Of a stretch of 64,000 nucleotides of DNA, positions 1-12,060 are shown one piece after another. Position 1 is the stretch's first letter. Every line of letters starts with the position of its first letter. Below the pieces are notes generated by a model that was not told the DNA's origin, did not search any database, and saw nothing but the letters and a program-made list of their open reading frames with translations. Source of the stretch: Allium sativum (lineage: Eukaryota > Streptophyta > Magnoliopsida > Asparagales > Amaryllidaceae); NCBI GenBank assembly GCA_030737875.1, contig CM060912.1:875091199-875155198 (forward strand). Reading direction: 5' to 3'. A program made the position numbers and the translations under genes.

Positions 1-135
1 TTCTACATTACATTAAAAAGATTAAATTTTAATGTAAATTAATTTCATGTTCTACATTACATTAAAAAGATAAATTTTTAATGCGAATCAAAATATGTTC
101 CTATATGACATTAAAAAGAATGACCTTTTAATTTA
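1..135. repeat. Minisatellite start inside LTR A
   Basis: Units built on 'acattaaaaagat..aatttttaatg' repeat about every 50 bp at the very start of the window. They resemble the larger array in LTR C. The array continues beyond the left edge. Confidence 0.5.
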
Positions 136-1887
136 AAAAAAACATAATTCATATTCTTAATAAGAATAAAAGACTAATTTTTATAGCGACAACAACTTTA
201 TGTTCATTTTCATGTTTCTAATTTGACAATTTCACTTTCTAAATTGGAATGAGGCCCAATCAATTTCCGTATAATTGTAATTATATGGACTTCATACATT
301 GCATGAATACTATACTAATGATAAATATCATTTAGAACATCCAAACTGCATACTAATACTGCATAAGCGTCAAATATATAACGCTTATAACTAATCACAA
401 GGGAGATGTGTGAATATCATCCCAAGACCCGTGTGGGGTTTCATCCAACACATAATCTAATAATATTTTATTATTTGTGCACTTGGGAGATGTGTGAAAA
501 TTACCGTCCCAATCAACATAACAAGTCAGGTAACTTGTAAATGGCAGTGTAATATATTTAAATTATCATAATATAATAAAGTTATTTAAACATGTTAAAT
601 ATCTCAAATCACAAAACCGAACATAACATCGCAATCATCAAACATCTATGTAATAGAGAAAATTCATCACACAGATTTCAGTTACCAACAACTAATTTAC
701 ATTAAATTATTAAATAAATAACTATTCAAAATGGTTGAGTGAGAGTTCTCACCTAGGTTTTCACTTCGTCGGTTTCAAATTGGCGGTTCAGGCCCAATGT
801 TGGCCCAAAATCCCAATATGCTCCCAATTTGGCAAAATTTGGTGTCAATGCGAAGCTTATGACTCACTGATCATGACAAATCCTATTTTGCACTATTTCG
901 AGTTTGTTACACAAAGTTATGAATTTTCGAAGTTTAAACAAATTAAATAATTAATTAAATTTGAGAATTTACCCAAATTTTCAATTTGCTCCAAATTAAA
1001 CATAGTTAGTGTCATTGCAAAGCTCTCGACTCCACAATCGCAGCGGATCTGAAATCGTTAGATTTCGACCTCGTACGTGAAAGATATTGTGTTACGAACA
1101 TTGATTACTTACTTACTTAATTAATTAAATCATGAATTACCCTTCAATTTAGGTTCATCGCCGTTCACCTTTATTGGAGCTTCACCGCCGCCTCTACAGA
1201 CCCCCAGACCATCGGCCGACCCCACCGCCGCCTTGACCAGTCCACGCCGCCGCTTCCCCTAGAGCGCCGCCACCCCTAGACCCTCCATTCACCAGCAAAT
1301 CGGAAAACCCCCAATTCGGCCTCGAAGGGAAATTGCGCCGCCACAGGCCACGTCAGCACCGCGGACCCCACTAGAAAGACTCGCCTCGCCTAGCTAATCC
1401 TCCCCCATCGGTGACTATCGCCACTCATCGCCTGTGGCGGTCGTGCTTCGGTGATCTTCATTCGTTGCTCACTGATTTTGCTGTTCTCTGATCATCTCGA
1501 ATTTTGTGTCAATCCATCCACTTTCAGACCAAACCATACCAAGCAAAGTTGTTCGTCTATCTCTCATCTATACTTTCTCCAACTGGGCCATCACTTAATT
1601 CTTTACGGATTGTTTGTAATTCTCCAAAATCCGAAAGTCATTTTCTGACTTTGACCATCGATTTTAGCGAATCCGTGCGACGATACGCTATGGAATTTTT
1701 GTGGTAGGTAGATATCAACAAGATCTACAATACCCAGAAACGGTTTGGTTTGATTTTGTATGGATTGAGAGATATAAATTATTTAAGATTTAGGGTCCTT
1801 TTTGCAGAATTACAAGAGAGAAAGAGAGAGATGGCTGCTGTCAATTTTTGAGGAAGAAGAGAAATGAGCGTTAGGGAAGGAGGAAAA

Positions 1888-1899
1888 GATATTATATAG
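1888..1899 (-). promoter_or_regulatory. TATA-like box of LTR A
   Basis: Sense reads CTATATAATATC about 925 bp inside the LTR. It is followed by C/T-rich sequence and then the GC-rich leader. The same position and order are seen in LTRs B, C and D, so this is the likely core promoter. Confidence 0.4.
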
Positions 1900-2924
1900 C
1901 AGTGTGTCATGATTTATCGTTTAATAATAATTTTCTAGCTTTATTATTAATTCTTTAGTTCACGCTCTCTTCATTTGACAGTTATTGATGCCCCAACCAC
2001 ATACGAACTCCATTGGGGATGAAAATTGACATGCTGCTATATCTTAACGATACGGTTCTAGCAAAACTAGTTTCATCGAATTTCGAGTCCGTTTGCTCAA
2101 AAAGTCCTGTTTCTGGCCTTATATGGCTGATTGATTCACAATTAATTTCTCACGGTCACATACTGGCTCTAAAAATTACAGAAAAATTATTTCTTGCTTT
2201 TTTTTGATGATGATACGTTCCCAACAAAACTAATTTCATCAAATTTGAAGACCGTTTGAAAAATGGCCATTTTTAAGGCATATATATATATTATATTAAA
2301 AATACATATATAAATAAATGAATTCTAAATCTCGAAATATATCAGTGTTTATACTTTTTTAATGCAGAAACATAATTTTGAACTCAATGGAAGTGGTTTC
2401 GAGTCCAAATTCGTTCGTATGTAAAAAGTAGCGTTTTGGTTCTTATATGTTATATATATAAATTTCATAGTGTTTTTCTGAGATTTTGAATTTGTCATAA
2501 CTTACAATTTATAAACTAAAATCTTAATTTCTTACATCCGTTGGAAAGATATTGTCAACATGATCCTAACGTGTCCAGTTTTATCCAATTCCGACTTAAG
2601 ATCAATTTTATATAATTTTTCAAAGTTTAAAATCGAAAACTAAAATTACCGCGCCATTCAGGCTCGTTTTAAAACTAAAATAAATTTATACGTTCTAATT
2701 TCAATTTAAATAAATTTTCCATCATTCATATTTTAAAATAAATTATTTTAAATAAACTAAATCCATTAAATTAATAAAATAAAAATTTTAAATTTGTTCT
2801 GAAAACCCGGGTTGTTACAACTTAAACTTTCAACCCATGATGTGACTTAAAATTTTGATTACACTAACCAGCCCAATAAAGTCAAAATGTCCAGTTTAAA
2901 ATAAATAAAATCCTTCGTTAAAAA

Positions 2925-3446
2925 ATGATGAAACAAACCCTAAATACGATTGTTGCCTCTCATTTTGACTTGTCGCGTCTCTCTTCTCACAACATCGCTC
3001 TCTTCTTCCGACACGACCTCTTTTTCTTACTTACTTTCTCTCCTCCTGGGTATGCTTTTTTCCTTTTTCCCCTTGCTGTGTTGGCTGGAACATATTTTGA
3101 GATAGATTCTGGCTTGATCGTCCTCAGAATCGAACTGAAATTGATGGGATTCTGGAAAATTAGCCAGAATCTTGAACCATGGTGTTAACCTAGCCGACAG
3201 CCATTATCGATTGTATCATTACCGTGTCGGACTGCATTGGCTTCATCCATTACACAACCCTTTACTCTCTATTTCTTATTCATATCTATCAATTTTTCAA
3301 CGATTTAAAAGAAAATTCCTATTTGGGTTTAAAGGAAAACAATTGGCTATTGGGAAGATTGGTGCTAGTAGAGAAGAAATGATGGCTTTTATGCAAATTT
3401 GAATTGAATCTAAGATGTTCAACAAATGGAATAGTATTAAACCAGT
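2925..3446 (+). other. Possible 5' end of a host gene (uncertain)
   Basis: A telo-box-like AAACCCTAA near 2936, a C/T-rich stretch from about 2960 to 3080 and a donor-like CCA/GTAAGT at 3446 resemble the 5' region and first exon of a plant gene. An 87-codon frame at 2925-3188 ends without any recognisable domain, and another short frame overlaps it. I do not recognise a product. The segment may be a non-coding first exon, a gene fragment or chance. Confidence 0.2.
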
Positions 3447-4312
3447 AAGTTATGTTTCACTTTACCTTTTGTATCCTTGCTTGAATAAATTTGGAATTTT
3501 TGCAGTAGCTTCTCATCTTATATAATGTTGAGAACATATCATGTTCAAAAATGCTTTGATTAATGATAAATGTTAATTATAGCATCATATACATTGATAT
3601 GATGTGGTATAAAAGTATCTCTCTAATCATACATAATTTTCCAGTGAAATTATTAATGCCACTAAAATATGTATGTGAATAAAGAAATATTATGCTAATT
3701 CAAATACTATAATTATGCATCATTTTTTTAGTTTATTGCATTCTATACATATAAAGAAATAATGAGTCATCGTGATTTAGATTAAAATTCAAATATGTAT
3801 ATCTTTCTATTAAACATGACACTATTTAAATTAAAAGGCAATGATATAGATGGACATGAATTTATCATATAATTTAAGATGGAAAAATGTAAAGTTATAT
3901 GTTATACATATTCTGCTTTATCCAGATTAAAATCTTTCGTTTGTTCCAACTTAGGCCACTATAACATTTGATGAGCTAATAAGATTATTGAGAGAAAATA
4001 TAATTTTTACCCTTTCATTTCTAAAAGGACTTAAAATAGAATTTAGAAATCATAATTCTTCGTAAATGCAACAATGATAATTTAATAATTAAATTCATTT
4101 GTCGTGCATAAGCTAGGGATTCACTGCAAATGCACACATATTGGTGAGAAAAAGCAACTGGTAAAATGCTGATTTTTTAATTGTATAATTTTACAAATAG
4201 TAAAGATGTGAACTTCAAATTGTTAAGTCATGTAATAGGTTTGTGAATTATTTATGAAACTAAATAAAATCTTTGATGATTTATTTAATTAGTATTTCAT
4301 TTTCCTTTGAGT

Positions 4313-4472
4313 AGTAGGACTTAATGCTAGGATTGTAGAAAAAAGTGATTAATTCCCATGCATATTTAATTTATGTTTTTAATTTCAACATTAAATGCAT
4401 ACTATCTTTTACTCTTCTAAAAATTGAATGTTAAAATGCATTGTTATATTCCCAGCATTAAGTGCCTGCAGT
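4313..4472. repeat. MITE-like inverted-repeat element (weak)
   Basis: GACTTAATGCTAGG at 4318-4331 and CCCAGCATTAAGTG at 4451-4464 are near-perfect inverted repeats enclosing about 120 bp of AT-rich, partly self-complementary sequence. A related copy of the internal 'aaaattgaatgttaaaatgca' block recurs at about 4489. The size and structure suit a small MITE, but I see no clear target duplication. Confidence 0.3.
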
Positions 4473-5307
4473 CTAATATTACTATGTTAAAAACTGAATG
4501 CTAAAATGCACTATTATATATCATGTAGGATTTTAATCTTATGAAATGGTCGAATTCTCTAATATTTAATGTTAATTTATAGTATAACAATTATGCTTAA
4601 AATGAACATTTGTAAAAAAAAATGCATTTATTGAATTCATTATTCATTCTTCTTTGCTTAGTTACATTGTGGTAATATTAGTCGCACACATATTTCAAAA
4701 TATGAAAACTCGTATTTCCTTTTGGAAAAAATATCATGGGTTAATTAAGAGAATTTAAGAAGATAGTAGGTCTATATATATTTAATGGATTGAATGCACA
4801 TGTTATAAAAAGGGCAAAGTACCATGTGATATACATTAATATGTTTTTCCCTTTTACGCCCTATGTTGAAACGACCCTAACTCACCTGTAAGGGAAAGCC
4901 CGTATTGAGTTGAGAACACGACAAATCAGAACACAAACAATAGAACATTTCATTGCTTATTACAACAATTACATCAGAGTACAAGATTATAACAAAGTAT
5001 GAATAAATAATATACATCAGAAAAATATCAGAGATTTAAATTACAAAGCAGCGGAAAAATAATATATAACACAACTGAAAGAGATACATGGATATGAAGC
5101 TTTCCGAATATAGCGCCAGCTGTAAATCCAGGATCCTGTGAAAATAATATCTGCAAAACCAAAACTACTAGCTGCCTATGTGGTAAATATGGGCACTTAG
5201 AGTTTAGGTTAAAACAATAAACTCCATGTCAGTCATGGGACTGGTGTGAGAACTAAAACAGTGATTTAAAACTTTACTTTAGAAATAAAGTAAATCAAGG
5301 GACCACG

Positions 5308-5320
5308 CCGTATAACACGG
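5308..5320 (-). other. Hairpin P3 in LTR B
   Basis: Sense CCGU-GUUAU-ACGG is followed by CGTGG. The same position in LTR C reads CCGC/GCGG, a compensated change. Confidence 0.45.
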
Positions 5321-5392
5321 AATGAGTTTTCTACTAAGAATAACATTGCATAAAACAGTTTATAAATAGCGCAATGCTTTTGGAAAAATTAA

Positions 5393-5464
5393 GCTATTAT
5401 AAGACTCAGGTTCCATCACACAATGCAACAGAAGTAGGAGGATAGAGTTTTTCCTTATAATAGC
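5393..5464 (-). other. Conserved covarying hairpin P1 in LTR B
   Basis: Sense arms GCTATTATAAG and CTTATAATAGC pair over 11 bp around a loop of about 50 nt, in which ACTC and GAGT add an inner helix. It sits in the last tenth of the LTR. Other LTRs keep the pairing with different bases. Confidence 0.6.
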
Positions 5465-5837
5465 CAAACATGCTTGGTACGTCTTAAAACAAATCATTTT
5501 GATATTGCTATAAGTGTATAGTGCCAAAAACAACTTCAAATATAATTGTATCAATCATAGATGGCATAGTACCCTCATCCTACTATGTCGTCATACTAGT
5601 TCTGCAATTAAAACCGAAATGCCTTGTATTGGAAATTGGATTCCATCTATGAGTTGAGGCCAGGGATGTCTCCTCACCGATTCGATACACTCTAGCAAAT
5701 GCCTCAGGATCCCCCGCAGCAAACCCATGGATGCTTCAGGGCCGGTCCTCCCTTTCGTTTGAAGATTATTTATTCCTGAGCACACATTTCCGGTCCTATC
5801 CGACCTATCCATCGGCCCCGTAGTGACCGATACATCT

Positions 5838-5847
5838 GAGGCGCCTC
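5838..5847. other. GGCGCC palindrome in LTR B
   Basis: GAGGCGCCTC is self-complementary and is found at the same place in LTRs C, G and H. Confidence 0.4.
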
Positions 5848-6503
5848 GCAATCCATCATCCACATAGGTAAAAAATATAAATGTCTGGGCTCTATACCAT
5901 GACACCACCCATAGCTAGAAAGAAACGTTGTGCACCCCTATAGTACGATCTCGTTTTTGACTTATACCGGGTGTGAGGCTCGCGAATTAACGCTATACAC
6001 AAAGCTATGCTATTTAAAACCGTGCTTTGATCATCAACCACATGACTCTACTTTTCAACAAAAGCCTTGGTCATTTGCATCTCAGCATGCGACACTGACA
6101 ATTCACGCCATGCAACTAATGTATATCAATATATAACCTCTAAGCTCGTACGTCTCTGAGAAGGGTGTTAAGCAAGAGAATAAATTCTCCGCCACCAAAC
6201 ATATATATATTTAATAGAAATCAATCAACACAGAATAAAATCCAATATCAGACACACATCCACTTACAGGTCCGTTCTGGGTCTGAACGAAACCGGAGGC
6301 ACCTTATTCCTCGTCTCATATGTCCAATACAGGAGAGAGGTCCTCGCATATCCGGTCGATCTCCAAGTATGCCTGGACGATCACCACTTATTACCTTGTC
6401 TTGGGTGTACAGCCCAATCAACACATCAGTAATCATCCAAACGATGTGAAGATCTCAAGTCTCCAACCACCGTCTTTATCATCGACTTTTAGTCTTCATA
6501 TCG

Positions 6504-6542
6504 GTTATTCAGAATGGGATAAACCCGATCTTTCCGAATAAC
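6504..6542 (-). other. Covarying hairpin P6 in LTR B
   Basis: The arms GTTATTC and GAATAAC enclose an apical GGG/CCC helix. LTR C has ATTATTTGG/CCAAATAAT with GAG/CTC at the same place. Confidence 0.55.
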
Positions 6543-7036
6543 TCGCGTATTTTATAATCAATAATCAAGTACTATGAAAACACATAATACGCCTTATTCC
6601 AATTTAGAATATTCTTTTATTCAAATATTCATTTCAAAACTTAAACCAAATTAAGGTTTTCCAAACTAGTTCGGATTAGCGAACCTTACCGAAGTAATCA
6701 TTTGTTTAATTTCTCAGTCCCAACCTACTCATCCCATGGAGAAAAACTGATAATACTCCATATCTAAAACCACGGTGTTATTGGTAAAATTAATTACCAT
6801 TTCCCGTTCAAATCTAATTAAAGATTTAACTATCGCTTGGAGTAAAACTGGTGGTACTCCATTCTCGATCATTTCCCAAATTTGATAATTTAAATTATCA
6901 TATTCACATTTCAATCTAATTAAAGATTCATAAAAACTCCACTTAGTTATAATCTTCCCAAAAATCATTATTAATGATTATTTAAATTTGGGAAATCAAA
7001 CATGCCGCATCGACCATCTACCCGTACCATTGATTT

Positions 7037-7132
7037 ATGCCAATATATAATCTCTATGCTCATACGTTTCAAAGAAGGGTGTTAAGAAAGAGAATAAATT
7101 CTCCGTCACTAAAAAGATATATATTTAGCAAA
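7037..7132. repeat. Second copy of a 95-bp LTR segment in LTR B
   Basis: This block ('caatatataatctctatgct..agaagggtgttaag..gagaataaattctcc') is a diverged copy of 6125-6215, about 0.9 kb away in the same orientation. Other LTRs in the window have only one copy, so it looks like a private duplication in B or its sublineage. Confidence 0.6.
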
Positions 7133-7186
7133 GATCAACAATACAATTCGAAATACATTGTTAGCCATGTAATCCTGTCTTTAACT

Positions 7187-7682
7187 GGGTTAAAGAGACA
7201 ATGTCATTTGAAACACAGTTCACGATAAACCCAAAATCACATTCCATTAACCATGGAATCTTCACGGAAAGCAGATCAACATATAATCGATATCAATTTC
7301 CGTATCCGACTAATAATATAAATGGAATAACGGCCAAGCCTTTTTAATTCCATTTATAGTAACAGTCTTCCTCCACAGAAGCTCACTTCTATTATCACTA
7401 AATCGAATTCCAGTTTAATATATTAAATTGGAAACTTTACTTTGGAAAATTTACATTAAATCTTAATAAAAGATTTATATATTCCAAATCACATTTCACT
7501 GTTAATCGGGTTAAAGAACGAATGTCGTTAAAAATACAGTTCACAATAAGCCCAATTCACATTCCATTTTATTCCAATTACTAAATATAATTGGAAACTC
7601 TAATAATCTTAATTAAAAGATTTATTCTTTTCACACAGGGTTTAAGAATAGTGTTACTGAAGACACCATTCACGACAAACCC
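7187..7682 (-). repeat. Three ~46-nt hairpin repeats in LTR B
   Basis: Copies lie at 7187-7232, 7508-7553 and 7638-7682. In sense each opens with a GGGTT-type arm (GGGCT in the middle copy), has an inner TGT/ACA-type helix, and closes with AACCC. LTRs E and G have the same triplet. Confidence 0.55.
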
Positions 7683-8191
7683 AAATTCCACTTTGATATT
7701 AAATATAAGGCTCTAAACAGAAATTATATCGGCTTACATTCAATATCAAATTTTGAAACCAACACATATCGTATGGGGAATAACGATATATATCTATCTT
7801 CCAAATTCCTCCACAATATCCGTATAGTCATGCAATCCAATATCGAAATATCCCAAAGATGATTTCTATTCAACTTCTTTCCAATTTATACATCGGAAAA
7901 TTCTGGTTAGAATAAAACCATTCTCAAATCCAGTTTATTTATTTAAAAATGTTGGATTATCTTTCTAGTTAGTAACTAGTTCCTTTTGAAAAAAAGTACC
8001 TTTTAATCTTTACAAATGTGGAATTTTTCATCCAAATTCTTTTCAAATCATTTATTATGAATTTACACAAATTATTAATATTTTTAATAATTTTATCAAG
8101 GCCCGTACAGCCGGTTTCCAATAATGGCCACCGAACTGCATCCATAGCGACCTTTTCCAAATTTGATTTGGACATAATTCCAAATCCAATC

Positions 8192-8196
8192 GTTAG
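8192..8196. repeat. Target-site duplication GTTAG, left copy, LTR C
   Basis: GTTAG directly precedes LTR C and is repeated directly after it at 14935-14939. LTR B sequence continues on the far side. Confidence 0.85.
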
Positions 8197-8649
8197 TGTA
8201 ACGAGTCGGATTTTTCCCGGCCTTAATCGATCGCAAAATCGACCAAAACTGTTCAAATCCCGCCTACGTTAACTTTGGGAATATAACACATCAGAACAAC
8301 AACAGCAGACTTTTATTACATCGTGATAATATAACATCAGAGTACAGAATATATCAGAGTACATCGAAATTAAAATACAGCGGAAGAAAATTTTACAATA
8401 AATTTAATACAGTGCAGCGGAAATAAAATAGATACAGCGGAAGACAACTATGCTCTGGGCACAGCTTTAAGCTTCAATCCAAAATCCTGCTCGAGATAAA
8501 CCTGTAGACAAACTACTCGACTGCCCGTGTGGAAAAGAGGGCACCCGAGTTTGCAAAAAGGTGGAAACAAACAACGGGTCAGTCGTGGGACTGGTGTGAG
8601 AATTCTTAACTAATAAATCACTATTAATAGGGCAAATCCAAAGACCACG

Positions 8650-8661
8650 CCGCTAACGCGG
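8650..8661 (-). other. Hairpin P3 in LTR C
   Basis: Sense CCGC-GUUA-GCGG, a 4-bp stem. B, E and F have CCGU/ACGG here. Confidence 0.45.
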
Positions 8662-8740
8662 AATGGGTTTGCTCTAATGGATTGTCGTGCATAACTTAAA
8701 GTAAATCGTAAAACAACGCAATGCTTTTTAGAAAAATGAA

Positions 8741-8812
8741 ATCACCATAAGACTCAGGTCTCATCACACAATGCAACGCACACCAGAGGATAGAGTTTTA
8801 ACTTATGGTGAT
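8741..8812 (-). other. Conserved covarying hairpin P1 in LTR C
   Basis: Sense arms ATCACCATAAG and CTTATGGTGAT are fully complementary. Five of the 11 pairs differ from LTR B and all five are compensated, which is the strongest covariation in the window. The inner ACTC/GAGT pairing is kept. Confidence 0.65.
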
Positions 8813-8915
8813 TAAACATGCTTGATACGTTAAAAACGAATTTGATATTATTATTAGTGTGTATATGTTTTTAAAACAATTTAAAAACAATTTCAATCAT
8901 AATGTATCAATCCTA

Positions 8916-8945
8916 GGAAGCATAGGTACCATATGCTATGCCTCC
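8916..8945 (-). other. Hairpin P2 in LTR C
   Basis: Sense GGAGGCAUAG pairs with CUAUGCUUCC (nine Watson-Crick pairs and one G-U). It is the counterpart of the GGCGACATG/CATGCCGCC hairpin in G. Confidence 0.45.
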
Positions 8946-9169
8946 GTACTAGTAATACAGTCAAAACCGCATGGGGCGTATTGGAAATTGAGTTTCCATC
9001 ATGAGTCAAGGCTAGGGAGGAGCTCCTACCGATTCGAGACACTCTAGCTAATGTCTCAGGATTCCCCGCGGAGAACCCTTGGATAGCTGCAGGGCCGGTC
9101 CGCAAATACAGTTTAGCGGATTAGTTATACCTGAACACACGTTTCCCAGTCCTATAGGACCTATCATCC

Positions 9170-9179
9170 GAGGCGCCTC
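9170..9179. other. GGCGCC palindrome in LTR C
   Basis: GAGGCGCCTC, at the same place relative to the other hairpins as in B, G and H. Confidence 0.4.
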
Positions 9180-9763
9180 ATTCCATTATCCACATAAGTA
9201 AAATGTCAGGGCTGGTAGGTCACTGACACCACTCTAGCTAGAAAGAAACGTGCTGCTCTCCCTGCGTTTCCTTCTCCCGTTTTAGACACCGCCAGTGTGT
9301 GAGGTTCGCGAAGTCACGCTATACACAAAGCTATGCCTAAACAGACTATGCTTTGATCGTCCCACAAGGCCTGCTTTTCAACAAAGCCTTGATCATATGC
9401 ATCTTAGCATGCCACATCATCACTCCATATCACACTACCAATCCTTTGCCGAAATATATGGACGGGTGTTAAGCAAGAGAATAAATTCTCCGCCACCAAA
9501 CATCCATACATTCGACGGAAGATTAATAACATGATATATAATGGAGTACGATGTCAGACACACAGTCCATTTATAAGCTTATGCTCTGGGTCTGAGCGAA
9601 AGCCAAATCCGTACAAATCAACACTACGTCTGGGCAACTCCTACTATTACCTTATCATGGTAGCGAGTCATTCAAATGCAACAGTCATCATCGTCCATTC
9701 GATGTGGAGATTTGACGGTCTTCAATCGCCGTCTTCCAATCTTGGATTTTTAAACGTCGTTTA

Positions 9764-9802
9764 ATTATTTGGAATGAGATAAACTCAGACTTTCCAAATA
9801 AT
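9764..9802 (-). other. Covarying hairpin P6 in LTR C
   Basis: Sense ATTATTTGG pairs with CCAAATAAT (9 bp), with an apical GAG/CTC helix. B, E and G have GTTATTC/GAATAAC with GGG/CCC. Confidence 0.6.
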
Positions 9803-10299
9803 CCTCGTATATATATATTGAAAATCCTTCTTACACATTAATAATTATTTTTATTAACGATTCATTCCTATTTTAATTATTTAAAATAATTAAATTTTTA
9901 TATAACGACGCCTTAAGTCCATGGGCGACTATGGCACTGCATTCAACCAATTTTGATTTTTACATTTCTCAGAATCTAACCATTGGATCTTAATGTAATA
10001 TATATCATTGGAAAGATTTTTCCAAGACGGTCCTAACGGTTTCAGTTTCAAGAAAATTCGACGGTCGGATCTTCTTGTATAGTCATTTAAAAGTACGATT
10101 TCAAAACGCGAACTACCACGCCCTATTCGTTCAATTTTGATTTTATTTTTATATATATAAATATAATCATTGAATCGTAATAACGTCGTTTGATTAAAAC
10201 AACACTCCACACAATTACCGATACTTACTAAATTTTAATTCATTTGAAAATGAAGATAATATTACCGCATCCTAAATTCATTCTTTCCTTACATTGAAA

Positions 10300-12060
10300 A
10301 TGTAAATTCCATCCTATTTATTTACATAAAAATGTAAGTTTAATTCCTATGCAAATTCCTATATTCTTTATTTACATGTAAAACAAATGTAAAATTTGAT
10401 ACATTCAAAATCCTACTTTTAAATTACGTATAAAAACATAGATTTCAACTTCAATATATATTCTCGTCTTAGTTACATTATAAAAATGAAACTTATATTT
10501 GCAGTGAATCCTATTTTAAATTTACATATCAACATGTAAGTTTTATTTACAATGCAAACTCTACTCCCTATTTACATTGTAAAAATATGATTTTTAAATA
10601 CAATGCAAACACTACTTCTAATTCACATTGTAAAAATATGATTTTTAAATACAATGCAAACACTACATCTAATTCACATTGTAAAAATATAATTTTTAAT
10701 TACAATGCAAACATTACATCTAATTCACATTGTAAAAATATAATTTTTAATTACAATGTCACTTTTCTACATCTAAATTACATATAAAATAAATAAATTT
10801 TATTTCTAATGCTCATTCTCATTTTATGTTACATATATATATATAAGAAAAATGCAAATTCTATCATACAATGAAATTGCATCCTTTAATTACATAGAAA
10901 AATGCAATTTTGTCATACGGTATACTTTCCTATAGACAAAAAATGTAATATTTAACACACAATGTAAATTCATGTTTTAATTACATATAAAAATGTAAAT
11001 TTTATCCTACGGTGTAATTCCCTATATAATTTACATATAAAAATATAAATTTTAACATACGATGGAATTTCCATGTTAATTACAAAGGAAAATGTAATTT
11101 TTAACATACGACATAAATTCACTTTAAATTTACATAAAAAAAATGTAAATTTTAACATACGATGGAATTCTCATATTAATTACAAAGAAAAATGTAATTT
11201 TCAACATACGGTATAAATTCACTTTATAATTTACATAAAAAAAATGTAAATTTTGACATACGATGAGATTCACCTATTAATTACAAAGAAAAATGTAACT
11301 TTTAACATTCAACATTGATTCACTTTATAATTTACATATAAAAATGTAAATTTCGTCATGCAATGTAAATTTACATTTTAATTACATAGAAAAATATAAT
11401 TTTCGTCATGCAATGTAAATTTACATTTTAATTACATAGAAAAATATAATTTTCAACATGCGGTGCAAATTTATATATAAATTACATATAAAAATGTAAC
11501 TTTTGTTCATGCGGTGTAAATTCATTCTTAAACTACATAATAAAATGTTATATAATTCATGCGATGTAAATTCATTCATAAATAACAAAATAAAATGTCA
11601 TATAATTCATGCGATGTAAAATCATTCATAAATAACAAAATAAAATGTTATATAATTCATGCGATGAAAAATCATTCATAAATAACATACAAAAATATGT
11701 TTCATTTCATACAATGTAAAAACATTTTCTGTTTTATGTACAATGCAACAATATCATCTATTTATATTTATAATATATTAACTTTACTATTTTACGACGT
11801 AAAAATATGATCTTTTCTATTTTACAATGAAAAAAATATCATCTTTTCTATTATACAATGAAGAAAAAATAATGTCCTTTTTATTTTGAACATAAAAAGA
11901 TGGTCTTTTTTTTATTTTCAACATAAAAAGATTGTCTTTTTATTTACATCGCCAAATTCTCAATATAAAATCGATTCTTTCTTTACAATGTAAAATTTAC
12001 TCTTTAATTACAATGTAAAGTCCATTCTTTTTATTACATAAAAAAATGTAAATCTTCCTA
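10300..12060. repeat. Large AT-rich minisatellite in LTR C
   Basis: Diverged units of roughly 50-60 bp alternate 'tttacatanaaaaatgtaa' with 'ttttaacatacgatgtaaattca'. At 10580-10760 a 57-bp unit repeats about four times with few changes. Short frames here are by-products of the repeat. Confidence 0.75.

Larger units (their letters stand above)
1..2819 (-). mobile_element. Partial LTR (A), Ty3/gypsy-type, minus strand
   Basis: This is the U3-side 2.8 kb of a giant LTR whose other end lies outside the window. Read in sense, it starts at 2819 with TGTAACAACCCGGG, the same start type as the other LTRs here. It then carries the shared upstream modules (a 'taccgcgcc' block near 2650, and 'gatacggt..ctagca..aaactagtttcatcgaa' blocks near 2050), a TATA-like box near 1893, a GC-rich stretch at about 1420-1150 and a donor-like AAAG/GTGAAC near 1168. 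No polypurine tract follows the LTR start, so it is either a solo LTR or a 5' LTR. The target duplication cannot be checked. Confidence 0.8.
2820..4866. other. Low-copy flank between LTR A and element B
   Basis: This 2-kb segment has no counterpart elsewhere in the window and lacks the LTR modules, so it is probably the host sequence into which the elements inserted. The left 600 bp is richer in C/T and gene-like. The rest is AT-rich and intron-like or intergenic. No convincing long reading frame is present. Confidence 0.6.

Noticed and set aside
5591..5908. 105-codon minus-strand frame in LTR B
   Set aside because: It lies in the structured LTR domain. The matching segments of C, E, G and H do not keep the frame open.
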